Of a stretch of DNA of 64,000 nucleotides, positions 28,291 through 36,541 are shown piece after piece. Each line of letters opens with the position of its first letter. Within the stretch, counting starts at the first letter, position 1. The notes under the pieces are model-generated. The model saw only the letters and a program-made list of their open reading frames with translations, was not told where the DNA came from and ran no database searches. Source of the DNA: Elusimicrobiota bacterium (GTDB taxonomy: Bacteria; Elusimicrobiota; Elusimicrobia; FEN-1173; JAKLIF01); assembly GCA_022709755.1 (NCBI GenBank), contig JAKLIF010000003.1, positions 221,171-285,170 on the forward strand, written 5' to 3'. Position numbers and translations under genes: made by a program.

Positions 28291-30246
28291 ATGACCAATA
28301 AAACAGTGTTGCTGACGAGTGTGTTCAGACCTTTCGGATCCTCCTATGGCGATGCGCCGTCGGTGGGGTATGAACTCCTCCATAAGCAGGTGACCCTGGC
28401 TCAGGGGATATTCAGTCCCCGGGCGGTCAATAAATATTTTTCCTTGGATTACATCGCCGAGAACCTGGAGGCGCCGACGGTCGTTCTTCAATATCCCACG
28501 CGGAGCGAATTCATCCGGGAATTGAAAAAGGGATACGATTACGTCGGCATCTCATTCATCATGGCCGTGTTCCATAAGATGAAAGAGGCGGTGGAACTGG
28601 TCCGTCGGTATGCTCCCCAAAGTAAGATCGTGTTGGGCGGCTACGGCACCATCCTCGACGATGAAATGCTGAAGCCATACGGCGATTACATCTGCCGCGA
28701 GGAGGGCGTCCGGTTCTTCCGGCGGTTGCTGAACGAACCCGAGATCGCGATGCCTTACAAACATCCCCTAATGGTCACGAACCTGAAGATATTCTCCCTG
28801 CCCGTTTCCCGCACGGGACAGATCTTCGCCGGGCTGGGCTGTCCGAATGGATGCGATTTTTGCTGTACCTCCCATTTCTTCAACAGGCAGCACATCAAGC
28901 TCCTCCCGACCGGCAAGGACATCTTCGACGTCATACAGCGGTATTGGGAGATGGATCCGGAACTGGTCTTCATGATCTTTGACGAGGATTTCCTCCTGAA
29001 CAAGCAGAGGGCCATGGAATTCCGCGATTGCGTCATCCGGAGCGGAAAGCTCCCCTCCATATTCGCCTTCTCGAGCATCAAGGCCTTGAGCCAATACTCG
29101 GTGCAGGAAATATTGGAGATGGGTATCGACGGTTTCTGGGTCGGCTTCGAGGGGACCAAATCGGGTTATGCCAAACAGCAGGGTCGTTCGGCGGAGGATA
29201 TCTTCAAAGAGTTCCGCGAACACGGGATCACCATCCTGGCTTCCATGATCGTCGGGTTCGATTATCAGAACGAGAAGATCGTGGCGGAGGAACATGCCCA
29301 TCTGATGGATTTGAAACCAGCTCTCGGCCAGTTTTTGATCTACGGCCCCGTTCCCGGGACCCCGTTCTTTAAACGGGTCATCGAAAAGAACCTCTTGCGG
29401 GACAGGTATAAGGGGCAGCACGAGAAATTTTTCCGCAAAGCGGATGGTTTCTCGGTCATGATGAAACATCCGACGATGACGTCCGACCAGGTGGAAGCTT
29501 TGCAGAAATGGTGTTTTGAACAGGACTACCAGACGCTCGGCCCCAGCATCTTCCGCATCGTGGAAGCCTGGTTCCTCGGTTACCAGAGGTTGAAAGGTTC
29601 CACCAATCCGCTGCTACGGCAGAAAGCGGATTTTTATGCGAAGTCTCTCAAAAAGAGTTACCCCATCTTCATCGTCGGTCAACTGATGGGGCCCAACGCG
29701 GAGGTCCGCCGTCATATCGGCGATCTGGCGTCCCGCATCCATGCGGAGTTCGGTCGGCCTTCCCTGGCGGATCGTTTCCGGTCCGCTGTGGCATTGGGGA
29801 TGGCGTGTTGGACGTGGTTTAAGCTGAAATACGACATCTTCCAGCATCCGTCGTTGACTCGCAACGTCTATCGGATGCCGCATCCCGCCAGACCGTCTTT
29901 TCACTTGTGGAGGGAGATTTCCCATAAAACGAGAGGTCCTGAACTCCGAATACAGGTGGAGGAACAGCCCACCCAAAAACAGGTCTGGCTGCGTTTGGAG
30001 GGGATCCTCCCGGCGGGCCAGGGGGAAGATTTGGGACAGTCCATCCAGAAGGCGTTGTCGGGGACCCAAAGCAAGCTCGTTTTGGATCTGGAAAAATTGC
30101 ACTTGAACGAAGGTCAGGGGATCCGCTTGATGGGGGATAAACTGGCCACATACCGGTCCCGCATCCGCCTGGTTTTACCCCATGTGTCCAACAGACATCC
30201 GGAAATGGCGGTCTTGGCGACGCGGTTTGAATCTTACAAAGGATAA
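28291..30246 (+). CDS. B12-binding-fold radical SAM protein with possible STAS-like tail
   Basis: 651 residues. N-terminal part (about 1-150) has the alternating pattern of a B12-binding Rossmann-like domain (GYDYVGISFIMAVFHKMKEA, SKIVLGGYGT) without the DxHxxG motif. The radical SAM motif is GCPNGCDFCCTS near residue 187, followed by a TIM-barrel core through about 390. After a helical region, the last 100 residues (VWLRLEGILPAGQGEDLGQS to LDLEKLHLNEGQGIRLMG) resemble an anti-sigma-antagonist (STAS) fold; this is my inference. AAGGATAAAA precedes the ATG. Substrate unknown. Confidence 0.82.
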   Translation: MTNKTVLLTSVFRPFGSSYGDAPSVGYELLHKQVTLAQGIFSPRAVNKYFSLDYIAENLEAPTVVLQYPTRSEFIRELKKGYDYVGISFIMAVFHKMKEAVELVRRYAPQSKIVLGGYGTILDDEMLKPYGDYICREEGVRFFRRLLNEPEIAMPYKHPLMVTNLKIFSLPVSRTGQIFAGLGCPNGCDFCCTSHFFNRQHIKLLPTGKDIFDVIQRYWEMDPELVFMIFDEDFLLNKQRAMEFRDCVIRSGKLPSIFAFSSIKALSQYSVQEILEMGIDGFWVGFEGTKSGYAKQQGRSAEDIFKEFREHGITILASMIVGFDYQNEKIVAEEHAHLMDLKPALGQFLIYGPVPGTPFFKRVIEKNLLRDRYKGQHEKFFRKADGFSVMMKHPTMTSDQVEALQKWCFEQDYQTLGPSIFRIVEAWFLGYQRLKGSTNPLLRQKADFYAKSLKKSYPIFIVGQLMGPNAEVRRHIGDLASRIHAEFGRPSLADRFRSAVALGMACWTWFKLKYDIFQHPSLTRNVYRMPHPARPSFHLWREISHKTRGPELRIQVEEQPTQKQVWLRLEGILPAGQGEDLGQSIQKALSGTQSKLVLDLEKLHLNEGQGIRLMGDKLATYRSRIRLVLPHVSNRHPEMAVLATRFESYKG

Positions 30247-30255
30247 AGGTTGGAG

Positions 30256-30615
30256 TTAAACGGCAATACGCTGAACGACGTCCCTCAGTTGATCGATTCC
30301 GAACGGTTTGTACAGACACCCCTTCACTTTTAAATCCAGCGCTTTCTGCATCCGGTCTTCCATCTCATAGCCGGTCATGATCACGATCGGTGTCTCGGGT
30401 TGTATCTTTTTGATCTCTTCGATTGTTTCCACCCCGTCCATCGGCGACATCTTCATGTCGGTGAAAATCAGATCCACGTGGTTCTCTTTGACCAGTTTCA
30501 AGGCGTCGGGTCCGTTTCCCGCGGAGAGTACCGAATAGTTGATCCCATCCGACAGTTCGAAACGGATCAGGGCTTGATATCCCGGTTCATCATCGACAAC
30601 AAGAATGGTTTTCAT
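30256..30615 (-). CDS. single-domain response regulator
   Basis: 119-residue CheY-like receiver: MKTILVVDDEPGYQALIRFE, phospho-acceptor D53 in LIFTDMKMSPMDG, T in IVIMTGYEME, K in CLYKPFG. No output domain. An ATG at 30648 would lie almost on the transcription start predicted from the -10 box, so the ATG at 30615 is preferred. It converges with the radical SAM gene, ten bases away. Confidence 0.88.
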   Translation of the reverse strand: MKTILVVDDEPGYQALIRFELSDGINYSVLSAGNGPDALKLVKENHVDLIFTDMKMSPMDGVETIEEIKKIQPETPIVIMTGYEMEDRMQKALDLKVKGCLYKPFGIDQLRDVVQRIAV

Positions 30616-30652
30616 GTTTTGTGGTCCGTCGGCGTCCTTTGAAACCATCTCA

Positions 30653-30658
30653 ATTATA
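30653..30658 (-). promoter_or_regulatory. -10 element for the receiver gene
   Basis: A perfect TATAAT on the minus strand (30658 to 30653), about 40 bases before the chosen ATG. No convincing -35 (best is TGAATC with an 18-base spacer). Confidence 0.55.
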
Positions 30659-30708
30659 CCACTTGGCAGCGGGATCGATTCATGTCGCGGAAAGATATTT
30701 TACCGAAA

Positions 30709-30726
30709 ATGTGACAAAAGTCACAT
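30709..30726. promoter_or_regulatory. perfect CRP/FNR-type palindrome
   Basis: ATGTGAC-AAAA-GTCACAT, i.e. TGTGA-N6-TCACA, the exact CRP consensus half-sites. Its centre is about 68-75 bases before the likely transcription start of the riboswitch-led operon, a class I activator position. Confidence 0.75.
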
Positions 30727-30750
30727 GAACGGGGGGGGATCCCAGCCCCC

Positions 30751-30785
30751 TTGACAAAAGGCCTTTTCGGGGGTAAGTTTATAGT
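30751..30785 (+). promoter_or_regulatory. promoter of the riboswitch-led operon
   Basis: Perfect -35 TTGACA at 30751-30756. Candidate -10 boxes are TAAGTT (30774-30779, 17-base spacer) or TATAGT (30780-30785, 23-base spacer). A poor -10 would fit activator dependence on the upstream palindrome. Confidence 0.55.
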
Positions 30786-30790
30786 AGTAA

Positions 30791-30872
30791 CGACACTAGC
30801 ACACCCCGGAAAACCGGGGGTCGCAAAGCCACGGGACTAAAGGTGTGAACCCATGTTCGCCGGGCTACCGAA
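30791..30872 (+). ncRNA. GEMM-I (cyclic-dinucleotide) riboswitch
   Basis: The segment has the GEMM-I order of elements: AGCACACC (equivalent to GGCAAACC), a hairpin CCCCGG-AAAA-CCGGGG (30804-30819), the invariant TCGCAAAGCC (30821-30830), ACGGGACTAAAGG, and a 3' strand GCCGGGCTACCG closing on TAGC at 30797-30800. In the classic Vibrio cholerae Vc2 aptamer the base before GCAAACC is G20; here it appears to be A, a change associated with cAMP-GMP rather than c-di-GMP recognition. The 3' end is directly followed by AAAAAGAGGAAAG, the ribosome-binding site of the next gene, so translational control is likely. Confidence 0.85.
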
Positions 30873-30885
30873 AAAGAGGAAAGAT

Positions 30886-31332
30886 ATGGAACAGCGAGTC
30901 CGATCGTTCATGACCCGTTTTCCCATCCGGAAGGGGTGGGGGATCGGGTTTTTTGTTTCCCTCCTCATCCTTCAATCCCTCTGGAGCGGTCCGATGCTTT
31001 CCAGGGAGGAAGTGAAGTCTCAGTTGCGCCCGTCGACGCGACGGGTGGCGGCCCCGGCGGTGGAGGTCGCTTTGTTCAAAGTCTCTTACGACTTGGCGCG
31101 CGAGGCCGATGTCTCTGTGACGGTGTTGGATCTCCGGCGCGTCCCCATCCACACGTTCACCTTGAAACGCGGACAACAGGGGACGCAGGCCGGGAAGAAT
31201 GAATTGATCCTGTGGAACGGCCGCACGCTCCAGGATACGGAGGCGCCCGCGGGGGAATATTGGGCGTCCTTGTCGATCCTCTATCCGGACGGACAGATGG
31301 AGACCCGGCGGTTCCGGTGGGTGAAAAACTGA
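30886..31332 (+). CDS. membrane-anchored protein with FlgD-Ig-like domain
   Basis: 148 residues: a basic N-terminus, one hydrophobic segment (about residues 18-36, GWGIGFFVSLLILQSLW), then a domain with the FlgD Ig-like layout: KVSYDLAREADVSVTVLDLR, RVPIHTFTLKRGQQGTQAGK, LILWNGRTLQDTEAPAGEYW. I choose the ATG at 30886 behind GAGGAAAG. The in-frame ATG at 30853 lies within the conserved 3' part of the riboswitch and is rejected. First gene of a riboswitch-controlled exported-protein cluster. Confidence 0.78.
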   Translation: MEQRVRSFMTRFPIRKGWGIGFFVSLLILQSLWSGPMLSREEVKSQLRPSTRRVAAPAVEVALFKVSYDLAREADVSVTVLDLRRVPIHTFTLKRGQQGTQAGKNELILWNGRTLQDTEAPAGEYWASLSILYPDGQMETRRFRWVKN

Positions 31333-31333
31333 C

Positions 31334-33616
31334 ATGACCACTCCTGCGCTGAAAAAAATCGCGGTGATGGGGCTCTCCCTGCTCCTGGGGGGAGGTTCGT
31401 TGTCCCCTGTTCGGGCGGACGTGGAGATCGTGGATTCCCGCGCCCTCGATCACGGGGCCCGGTTGAAACATCCCCTGCCGATGTGCATGGACATGGATTC
31501 GAACTGCCTTTATGTGGGCGGTTATGACAGCCATAACATCGTCGCTTGGGACGCCAAGAACCGGAAGACGGTCAACGAGGCGACGGGGTTTTATTATCCC
31601 CGGCATCTCACCTTCGATCATTCTTACAAGAGAGTCTATGCCTTGGCCTACGACGAATACATGCAATCGGCGTTGTGGGGTTTCGATAAAAACCTGAAAA
31701 CCATCCGGAAGGTGCCGCTCGAATGGGAAGCGTATGCCCTGGCCCTCCGGCGCGACGGGACCCGGGGGTATGTCGGCACTTACAAAAAAGTTGTCACGGT
31801 GGATGTCCTGACGGGAGTGGCCGAGGACTTGGTCGATTTCGGATGGAACAACTATTGTTTCGCCGTCGCGCTGGATGAAGGGCGCAATCAACTCTACATC
31901 GTGGTGGTGGGCTGGGTTTATGAGAATAGTGTCTGGAAAATGAGGAGTTTCCTCCATGTGTATGACCTGGCGTTGAGGGCGATCAAATCCTCCTTGGTCC
32001 TGGGGGATGGTCTTTTCTCCTACGACATCGTGCAGGTCGATGACGATCTGTATATTGCCAATACGGACGGAAACAGCGTTTATGTGGTGAACATCGATCA
32101 GATGCAGATCGTGGAACGAATTGAAGGCGTCTCTTGGGCCCAGAAACTCGTCTACCATAGGAAAAAGCACCGCATTTACGTGGTCGACAACTACAGCGAC
32201 AAGTTCCATGTCATCTGTTGCAAACTGAAGAAACTCCTGAAGACAATCACGCCCGGAGATGACCCGTCCTGGGTGCTGATCGGTCCGGACGATAAACTCT
32301 ATACGGCGAATTATTGGTCCAACGACTTCTCGATCATCGACGACGAGAAAGAGGAAATATCCGATCGTATCGGCATGGTCGCCGCCCGTCCGAACTCTTT
32401 TTTTCTGGTGCCCGAGCTGAGGAAAATGTACGTCACCAACGGCTCATCCAACGGGATCCTCGTGATCGGCGTGGAGACGGGCAATGTGGTGGATCATCTC
32501 ACGATGCCGGACGGTGTTTTCGGCGGCGCCTTGTGCGTCAACCCCGACCTGAATAAGGTCTTCGTCTGTGATGCTTGGCGTCACGGCGTGGCCGTCTATC
32601 CCATGGCCAGCGCCGACGATCAAGGCGTGACGACCTCCCACCACGAGAAAGGATTCATCGCCTTGCCCGGCCAGAATCCTTCCGGGATCTCCCGCTGGTC
32701 GAATGACCGTGTCTGTGTCACCTTCGTGGATGGAGGACAATTGAAACTTTCCGTGGTCGACGGCAAGAAGGAAACCATCGACCGGACCATCACGCTGGGA
32801 ACGGGTTCTCAGGTCGGTGCGGTGGTCGTGAGCGAGAAGAAAGACCGGGCCTACGTGGCGGACACGGGGGGCAACCGCCTCATCGCGGTGGATCTGAAGA
32901 AAGGCGAGGTCTGCGGCACGGTCGCGTTGGAATCCTATCCGACTTCGCTGACTCTGGAGCCGGTCAGCGGGAGGATTTATATCGCCAACGGGAAATCCAA
33001 TTCCGTGGCCGTGGTTCAGGACGACCCTCTCGAGACCCTGGGGTATATCGACGTGGGCGCCGAACCGTCGGGGATATCGATCCAACCCGAACGGAACCGG
33101 CTCTACGTGGTCAACGCCGGCGACGGGACGCTCTCCGTCGTGAACCTGGAAACCCACCAGGTGGTTGGCACACATGCGGTGGGGGGGGGCTGTAAAGCCG
33201 TGGCGGCCATTCCGAACACGGACCGCATCCTGATCGGAAGCCAGACCTCCGGGCGGCTGCTCACCGTCCGAGACACGATCCGCCCCAGCAGCCAGCCGCT
33301 GTCGAATACCTTGGACGCCTCGTTCCGTCTCGGTGAGGTCTATTCCTATCCCAACCCCGCCCGGGAGCAGAACCCCGTCATCCACGCGGAAGTGGGCGTG
33401 GCCGACCAGGTGACGTTCAACGTTTTCGACGTCGCGGGCACTCTGTTGGATGAGGTCGTGTTGAAGGATCCGTCCGTGGTTGACGGGAAATATGCCTATG
33501 AATTTGTGTGGGATGCGTCCCGGAAGGCTCCGGGCGTCTATATCGTGTCGATGAACGCCCGGAAAGCCGGGGAGAAGAACCTGAGGAAGACGTTTAAGAT
33601 GGCGGTTATTAAATAA
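31334..33616 (+). CDS. exported YncE/YVTN-type beta-propeller with T9SS-like C-terminal domain
   Basis: 760 residues with a signal peptide (KKIAVMGLSLLLGGGSLSPVRA). Residues about 45-650 are built of repeating blades such as RLYVVNAGDGTLSVVNLETH, RIYIANGKSNSVAVVQDD, KMYVTNGSSNGILVIGVETG and RAYVADTGGNRLIAVDLKKG, enough for two propellers. The last ~90 residues, from YSYPNPAREQNPVIHAEV through FDVAGTLLDEVVL to GVYIVSMNARKAGEK, have the layout of a type IX secretion sorting or FlgD-Ig domain. Starts two bases after the preceding gene. Likely a cell-surface protein; ligand unknown. Confidence 0.82.
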   Translation: MTTPALKKIAVMGLSLLLGGGSLSPVRADVEIVDSRALDHGARLKHPLPMCMDMDSNCLYVGGYDSHNIVAWDAKNRKTVNEATGFYYPRHLTFDHSYKRVYALAYDEYMQSALWGFDKNLKTIRKVPLEWEAYALALRRDGTRGYVGTYKKVVTVDVLTGVAEDLVDFGWNNYCFAVALDEGRNQLYIVVVGWVYENSVWKMRSFLHVYDLALRAIKSSLVLGDGLFSYDIVQVDDDLYIANTDGNSVYVVNIDQMQIVERIEGVSWAQKLVYHRKKHRIYVVDNYSDKFHVICCKLKKLLKTITPGDDPSWVLIGPDDKLYTANYWSNDFSIIDDEKEEISDRIGMVAARPNSFFLVPELRKMYVTNGSSNGILVIGVETGNVVDHLTMPDGVFGGALCVNPDLNKVFVCDAWRHGVAVYPMASADDQGVTTSHHEKGFIALPGQNPSGISRWSNDRVCVTFVDGGQLKLSVVDGKKETIDRTITLGTGSQVGAVVVSEKKDRAYVADTGGNRLIAVDLKKGEVCGTVALESYPTSLTLEPVSGRIYIANGKSNSVAVVQDDPLETLGYIDVGAEPSGISIQPERNRLYVVNAGDGTLSVVNLETHQVVGTHAVGGGCKAVAAIPNTDRILIGSQTSGRLLTVRDTIRPSSQPLSNTLDASFRLGEVYSYPNPAREQNPVIHAEVGVADQVTFNVFDVAGTLLDEVVLKDPSVVDGKYAYEFVWDASRKAPGVYIVSMNARKAGEKNLRKTFKMAVIK

Positions 33617-33630
33617 CGGGGAGATGCGTC

Positions 33631-34587
33631 GTGTCTCGACGGTGTGTTGATCGGACGTCATTCCGGAAAACCCTCTTCGGCGGGCTGGGGGTCTTTTTGG
33701 TCCCGGCGTTGTTGTCGGTCTCCTGGGCGGAGAACCGCGTCGGCGGGGCGTTCCTGAAAATGGATATCGGCGCCCGGTCGTCCGCCATGGGGTCGGCCTT
33801 CACGGCGGTGGCCGACGATGCGGATTCCGTCCGGTGGAACCCGGCGGGTCTCGCCCGGTCGTGCCGCCAATTGTCCGCCATGCATTCCGAAGGGACGGCG
33901 GACCTGAGTTACGACCTCCTGGGATTCATTCTTCCGACTTCCAGGGGGGCCATCGGCGTGACGGCGATCGCGTTATCCCAGGGGGATCTTGAGCGGCGGG
34001 ACCAGTCCGGCCGCCGCGACGGTTCATTCGACGCCGACGACCGGGCCCTCATCGTCAGTCTGGGCCAGCCCCTGTCCCCCTCGGTGTCCGTCGGGCTGAG
34101 CGGAAAATACATCGTCCAACAGATCGACGACGTGAACGCCGTCGGGACCGCCGTCGACGCGGGACTTCAGATCCATTCTCCGGATTCCGCCGTCTCGTGG
34201 GGGCTGGCCGTGCGCAACGTCGGTTCCGATATGCGGTATCTTCGCGAAGAATATCATCTCCCGCTCAATGGCTCCCTCGGGTTCGGTTATCAGCTCCTTC
34301 GCTCGCTCACTCTGACCGGGGATGTGTCCTATGAACCTTACGCTCACAAGACCTCTGCCGGACTGGGCACGGAGTATTGGGCTTTCCAACGGGTGGCGTT
34401 GAGGGCGGGTTACCTGACCAGCGCCGCGCGCGGGAAAGGGTCCCTCGAAGGATCCTCCTTGGCTGAAGTCCCCGGCGTGTCCTTCGGCGTCGGTTTGAGA
34501 CTGTTCGGGTCCCAGTTCGATTACGCGGTTCAATCCGAGAGCGAGTGGGGACCCGTCCACCGCCTGTCTTTTTCCTTCCGCTTCTGA
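33631..34587 (+). CDS. PorV/PorQ-family outer-membrane protein
   Basis: 318 residues with a signal peptide ending near SVSWA. The conserved opening GGAFLKMDIGARSSAMGSAF and TAVADDADSVRWNPAGLA is characteristic of PorV/PorQ and related FadL-like barrels; the rest alternates like membrane strands and ends in a terminal phenylalanine (SFSFRF). In Bacteroidota PorV is a shuttle protein of type IX secretion, which fits the T9SS-like tail on the neighbour upstream. GTG start at 33631 behind GGGGAGATG. Confidence 0.85.
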   Translation: MSRRCVDRTSFRKTLFGGLGVFLVPALLSVSWAENRVGGAFLKMDIGARSSAMGSAFTAVADDADSVRWNPAGLARSCRQLSAMHSEGTADLSYDLLGFILPTSRGAIGVTAIALSQGDLERRDQSGRRDGSFDADDRALIVSLGQPLSPSVSVGLSGKYIVQQIDDVNAVGTAVDAGLQIHSPDSAVSWGLAVRNVGSDMRYLREEYHLPLNGSLGFGYQLLRSLTLTGDVSYEPYAHKTSAGLGTEYWAFQRVALRAGYLTSAARGKGSLEGSSLAEVPGVSFGVGLRLFGSQFDYAVQSESEWGPVHRLSFSFRF

Positions 34588-34633
34588 TCCGTCGGTCGTC
34601 CCCGCCGCGTGTTCTCTGTGCGCGCCAATTTCA

Positions 34634-34639
34634 TATAAT
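34634..34639 (+). promoter_or_regulatory. -10 element, possibly giving a near-leaderless mRNA
   Basis: Perfect TATAAT 11 bases before the ATG at 34650, so transcription would begin only a few bases upstream of the start codon. No good -35 box was found. Confidence 0.5.
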
Positions 34640-34649
34640 GACAGTCATC

Positions 34650-35414
34650 ATGCGCGCTCGTTCCATTCAAAAATCCCCGTTCGTGATCGGCCATCGAGGC
34701 GCGATGGGGTATGCGCCGGAGAACACACTGGCGTCCTACACGCTGGCCTGGAAGATGGGGGTCGATGCGGTCGAATGCGACGTCCATCTATCCCGGGACG
34801 GCCGGATCGTGGTCATGCACGATGAGACCCTCGATCGCACGACCAACGGCACCGGCCCCATCCAAAGAGCGTCCTGGAAGAAGATCATGCGGCTGGACGC
34901 GGGCTCCTGGTTCCATCCCCGCTACAGACGGGAACGAGTGCTCCCGCTCGGCCGGTTGCTGAGATGGGTCCGTGGGAAAAGGACGAAAGCCGCCCGGCCC
35001 CTTTCCTTGGTCATTGAGATCAAGAATGAAAAGGTCAAATACCGGGGGATCGCCGAAAAAGTCGTCCGGGCTGTCGAAAAAGAGGGAATGACCGATCGCG
35101 TCATCCTTATTTCGTTCGACCACGCCGTCGTCCGTCGAATCAAACAGATCCAGCCGCGCCTCATGACGGGGATCCTCTATTACAAAGCGATGAGAGACCC
35201 GGTCTCCCACGCGCGTCGATACTTGGCCGATGCCTTGTTTCCTCGCCGGCACCTGGTCACCCGGTCCCTGCTGAAAAAAGCCCGCCAGGAAGGGCTGGTC
35301 GTCGCCACGTGGACGGTCAATGAGCGCTCCGATATGAAGAAGATGATCGCCGCCCATGTCGACGGGATCGCATCGAACTATCCCGACCGCCTCCTCTCCC
35401 TCCTGAAACGGTGA
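34650..35414 (+). CDS. ugpQ: glycerophosphodiester phosphodiesterase
   Basis: Hydrolyses glycerophosphodiesters to glycerol 3-phosphate and an alcohol; about 254 residues, no signal peptide, so probably cytosolic. Family motifs: VIGHRGAMGYAPENTLASY with the catalytic HR and E, DAVECDVHLSRDGRIVVMHD with the metal-binding ExD and second histidine, TTNGTGPI, and the C-terminal VATWTVNE and VDGIASNYPD. Start chosen from the -10 box; the frame is open to a GTG at 34545 within the previous gene. Overlaps queG by 4 bases. Confidence 0.9.
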   Translation: MRARSIQKSPFVIGHRGAMGYAPENTLASYTLAWKMGVDAVECDVHLSRDGRIVVMHDETLDRTTNGTGPIQRASWKKIMRLDAGSWFHPRYRRERVLPLGRLLRWVRGKRTKAARPLSLVIEIKNEKVKYRGIAEKVVRAVEKEGMTDRVILISFDHAVVRRIKQIQPRLMTGILYYKAMRDPVSHARRYLADALFPRRHLVTRSLLKKARQEGLVVATWTVNERSDMKKMIAAHVDGIASNYPDRLLSLLKR

Positions 35415-36541
35415 ACACCACCGCGCAGTCCGCGATCGTCAGACGACTCGCCGAAAAACACGGTTTCATCTGCGCGGGGATCGGTCCCGCGCGTCCCTCG
35501 GGCGAAGATCGCCGTCGATATCTCGATTGGTGCGAGAAGGGTTTCGCGGCGGATATGGGATATCTGGTCCGGGATCCCTCGTCAAGGACGGACCCGAAGA
35601 TGTTTTTTCCGGAAGCGCGCAGCGTCGTCTCCCTGGTGGCCCCCTATCCGATCGCCGATTGCACAGAAGAAGACCCATCTTCGGGTCGAGTGGCTCGCTA
35701 TGCGTGGGGACGCGACTACCATGTCGTCATCGAAGACCGCCTGAAACGCCTCGCGGGTGATCTGAAAAAAGAGATCTTTCCGGAGATCAAGATCTGTTTT
35801 GCCGTCGATTCCAAGCCCCTTTTGGAGCGCTCTCTGGCGGCCCGCGCCGGGTGCGGATGGATCGGAAAGAACACCAGTCTCATCGTGCCCCGCCGGGGAT
35901 CGTTTGTCTTTTTGGCCGAGATGTTGACGGATCTTCCGCTCGACGAACGTTCGGCCGCTTCGGGGGGGGCCTGCGGGTCCTGCCGGCGCTGCATCGATCA
36001 TTGCCCCACCGGAGCGTTGGTCGCCCCCTATGTGTTGGATTCCCGGAAATGCATCGCTTACCACACGATCGAGAATAAGGGCATGATCCCTCGGGAGATC
36101 CGCTCCCTCATCGAGGATCGTCTCTTCGGCTGCGACGCGTGCCAGGACGTCTGTCCCCATAACAGACATCCGGATGGATCTCCCTGGCCGGAATTCAGCC
36201 CGTCGAGCGGGACGGGGCCATGGTTGGACCTCGTCGAGATCCTCGGCTTGCGCTCGGATGAGGAATTCAAGACGAAGTTCGGAGGATCTCCCCTGCGCCG
36301 TTCCAAACGAACGGGCCTCGTCCGGAACGCCTGCGTGGTCGCCGCGAATAAAAAGGTCCCCCGAACCATCCCTCTCCTCAAAGAATGTCTTTCGAAGGAT
36401 GTTTCTCCGGTCATACGCGGTCACGCCGCTTGGGCCCTCGGAGTGTTGGGAGAAGGCGAGGCCCTGAGAGAGGCCCGCCTGACGGAAAAGGACCCTCTCG
36501 TCCTCGACGAGATCGATGTCGCGGTCGCGGGGGGACGATGA
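35411..36541 (+). CDS. queG: epoxyqueuosine reductase
   Basis: Cobalamin- and Fe-S-dependent reductase for the last step of queuosine tRNA modification. 376 residues: N-terminal domain DMGYLVRDPSSRTDP, ARYAWGRDYHVV and GCGWIGKNTSLI; two [4Fe-4S] motifs, CGSCRRCIDHCPTGAL and FGCDACQDVCPHN; and a C-terminal HEAT-like tail (VIRGHAAWALGVLG). GTG start overlaps the preceding stop (GTGA), and its stop overlaps the next ATG. Confidence 0.94.
   Translation: MNTTAQSAIVRRLAEKHGFICAGIGPARPSGEDRRRYLDWCEKGFAADMGYLVRDPSSRTDPKMFFPEARSVVSLVAPYPIADCTEEDPSSGRVARYAWGRDYHVVIEDRLKRLAGDLKKEIFPEIKICFAVDSKPLLERSLAARAGCGWIGKNTSLIVPRRGSFVFLAEMLTDLPLDERSAASGGACGSCRRCIDHCPTGALVAPYVLDSRKCIAYHTIENKGMIPREIRSLIEDRLFGCDACQDVCPHNRHPDGSPWPEFSPSSGTGPWLDLVEILGLRSDEEFKTKFGGSPLRRSKRTGLVRNACVVAANKKVPRTIPLLKECLSKDVSPVIRGHAAWALGVLGEGEALREARLTEKDPLVLDEIDVAVAGGR

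Noticed and set aside
30853-30885. Upstream ATG for the FlgD-Ig-like gene
   Set aside because: It lies within the conserved 3' strand of the riboswitch, and a better ribosome-binding site precedes the ATG at 30886.
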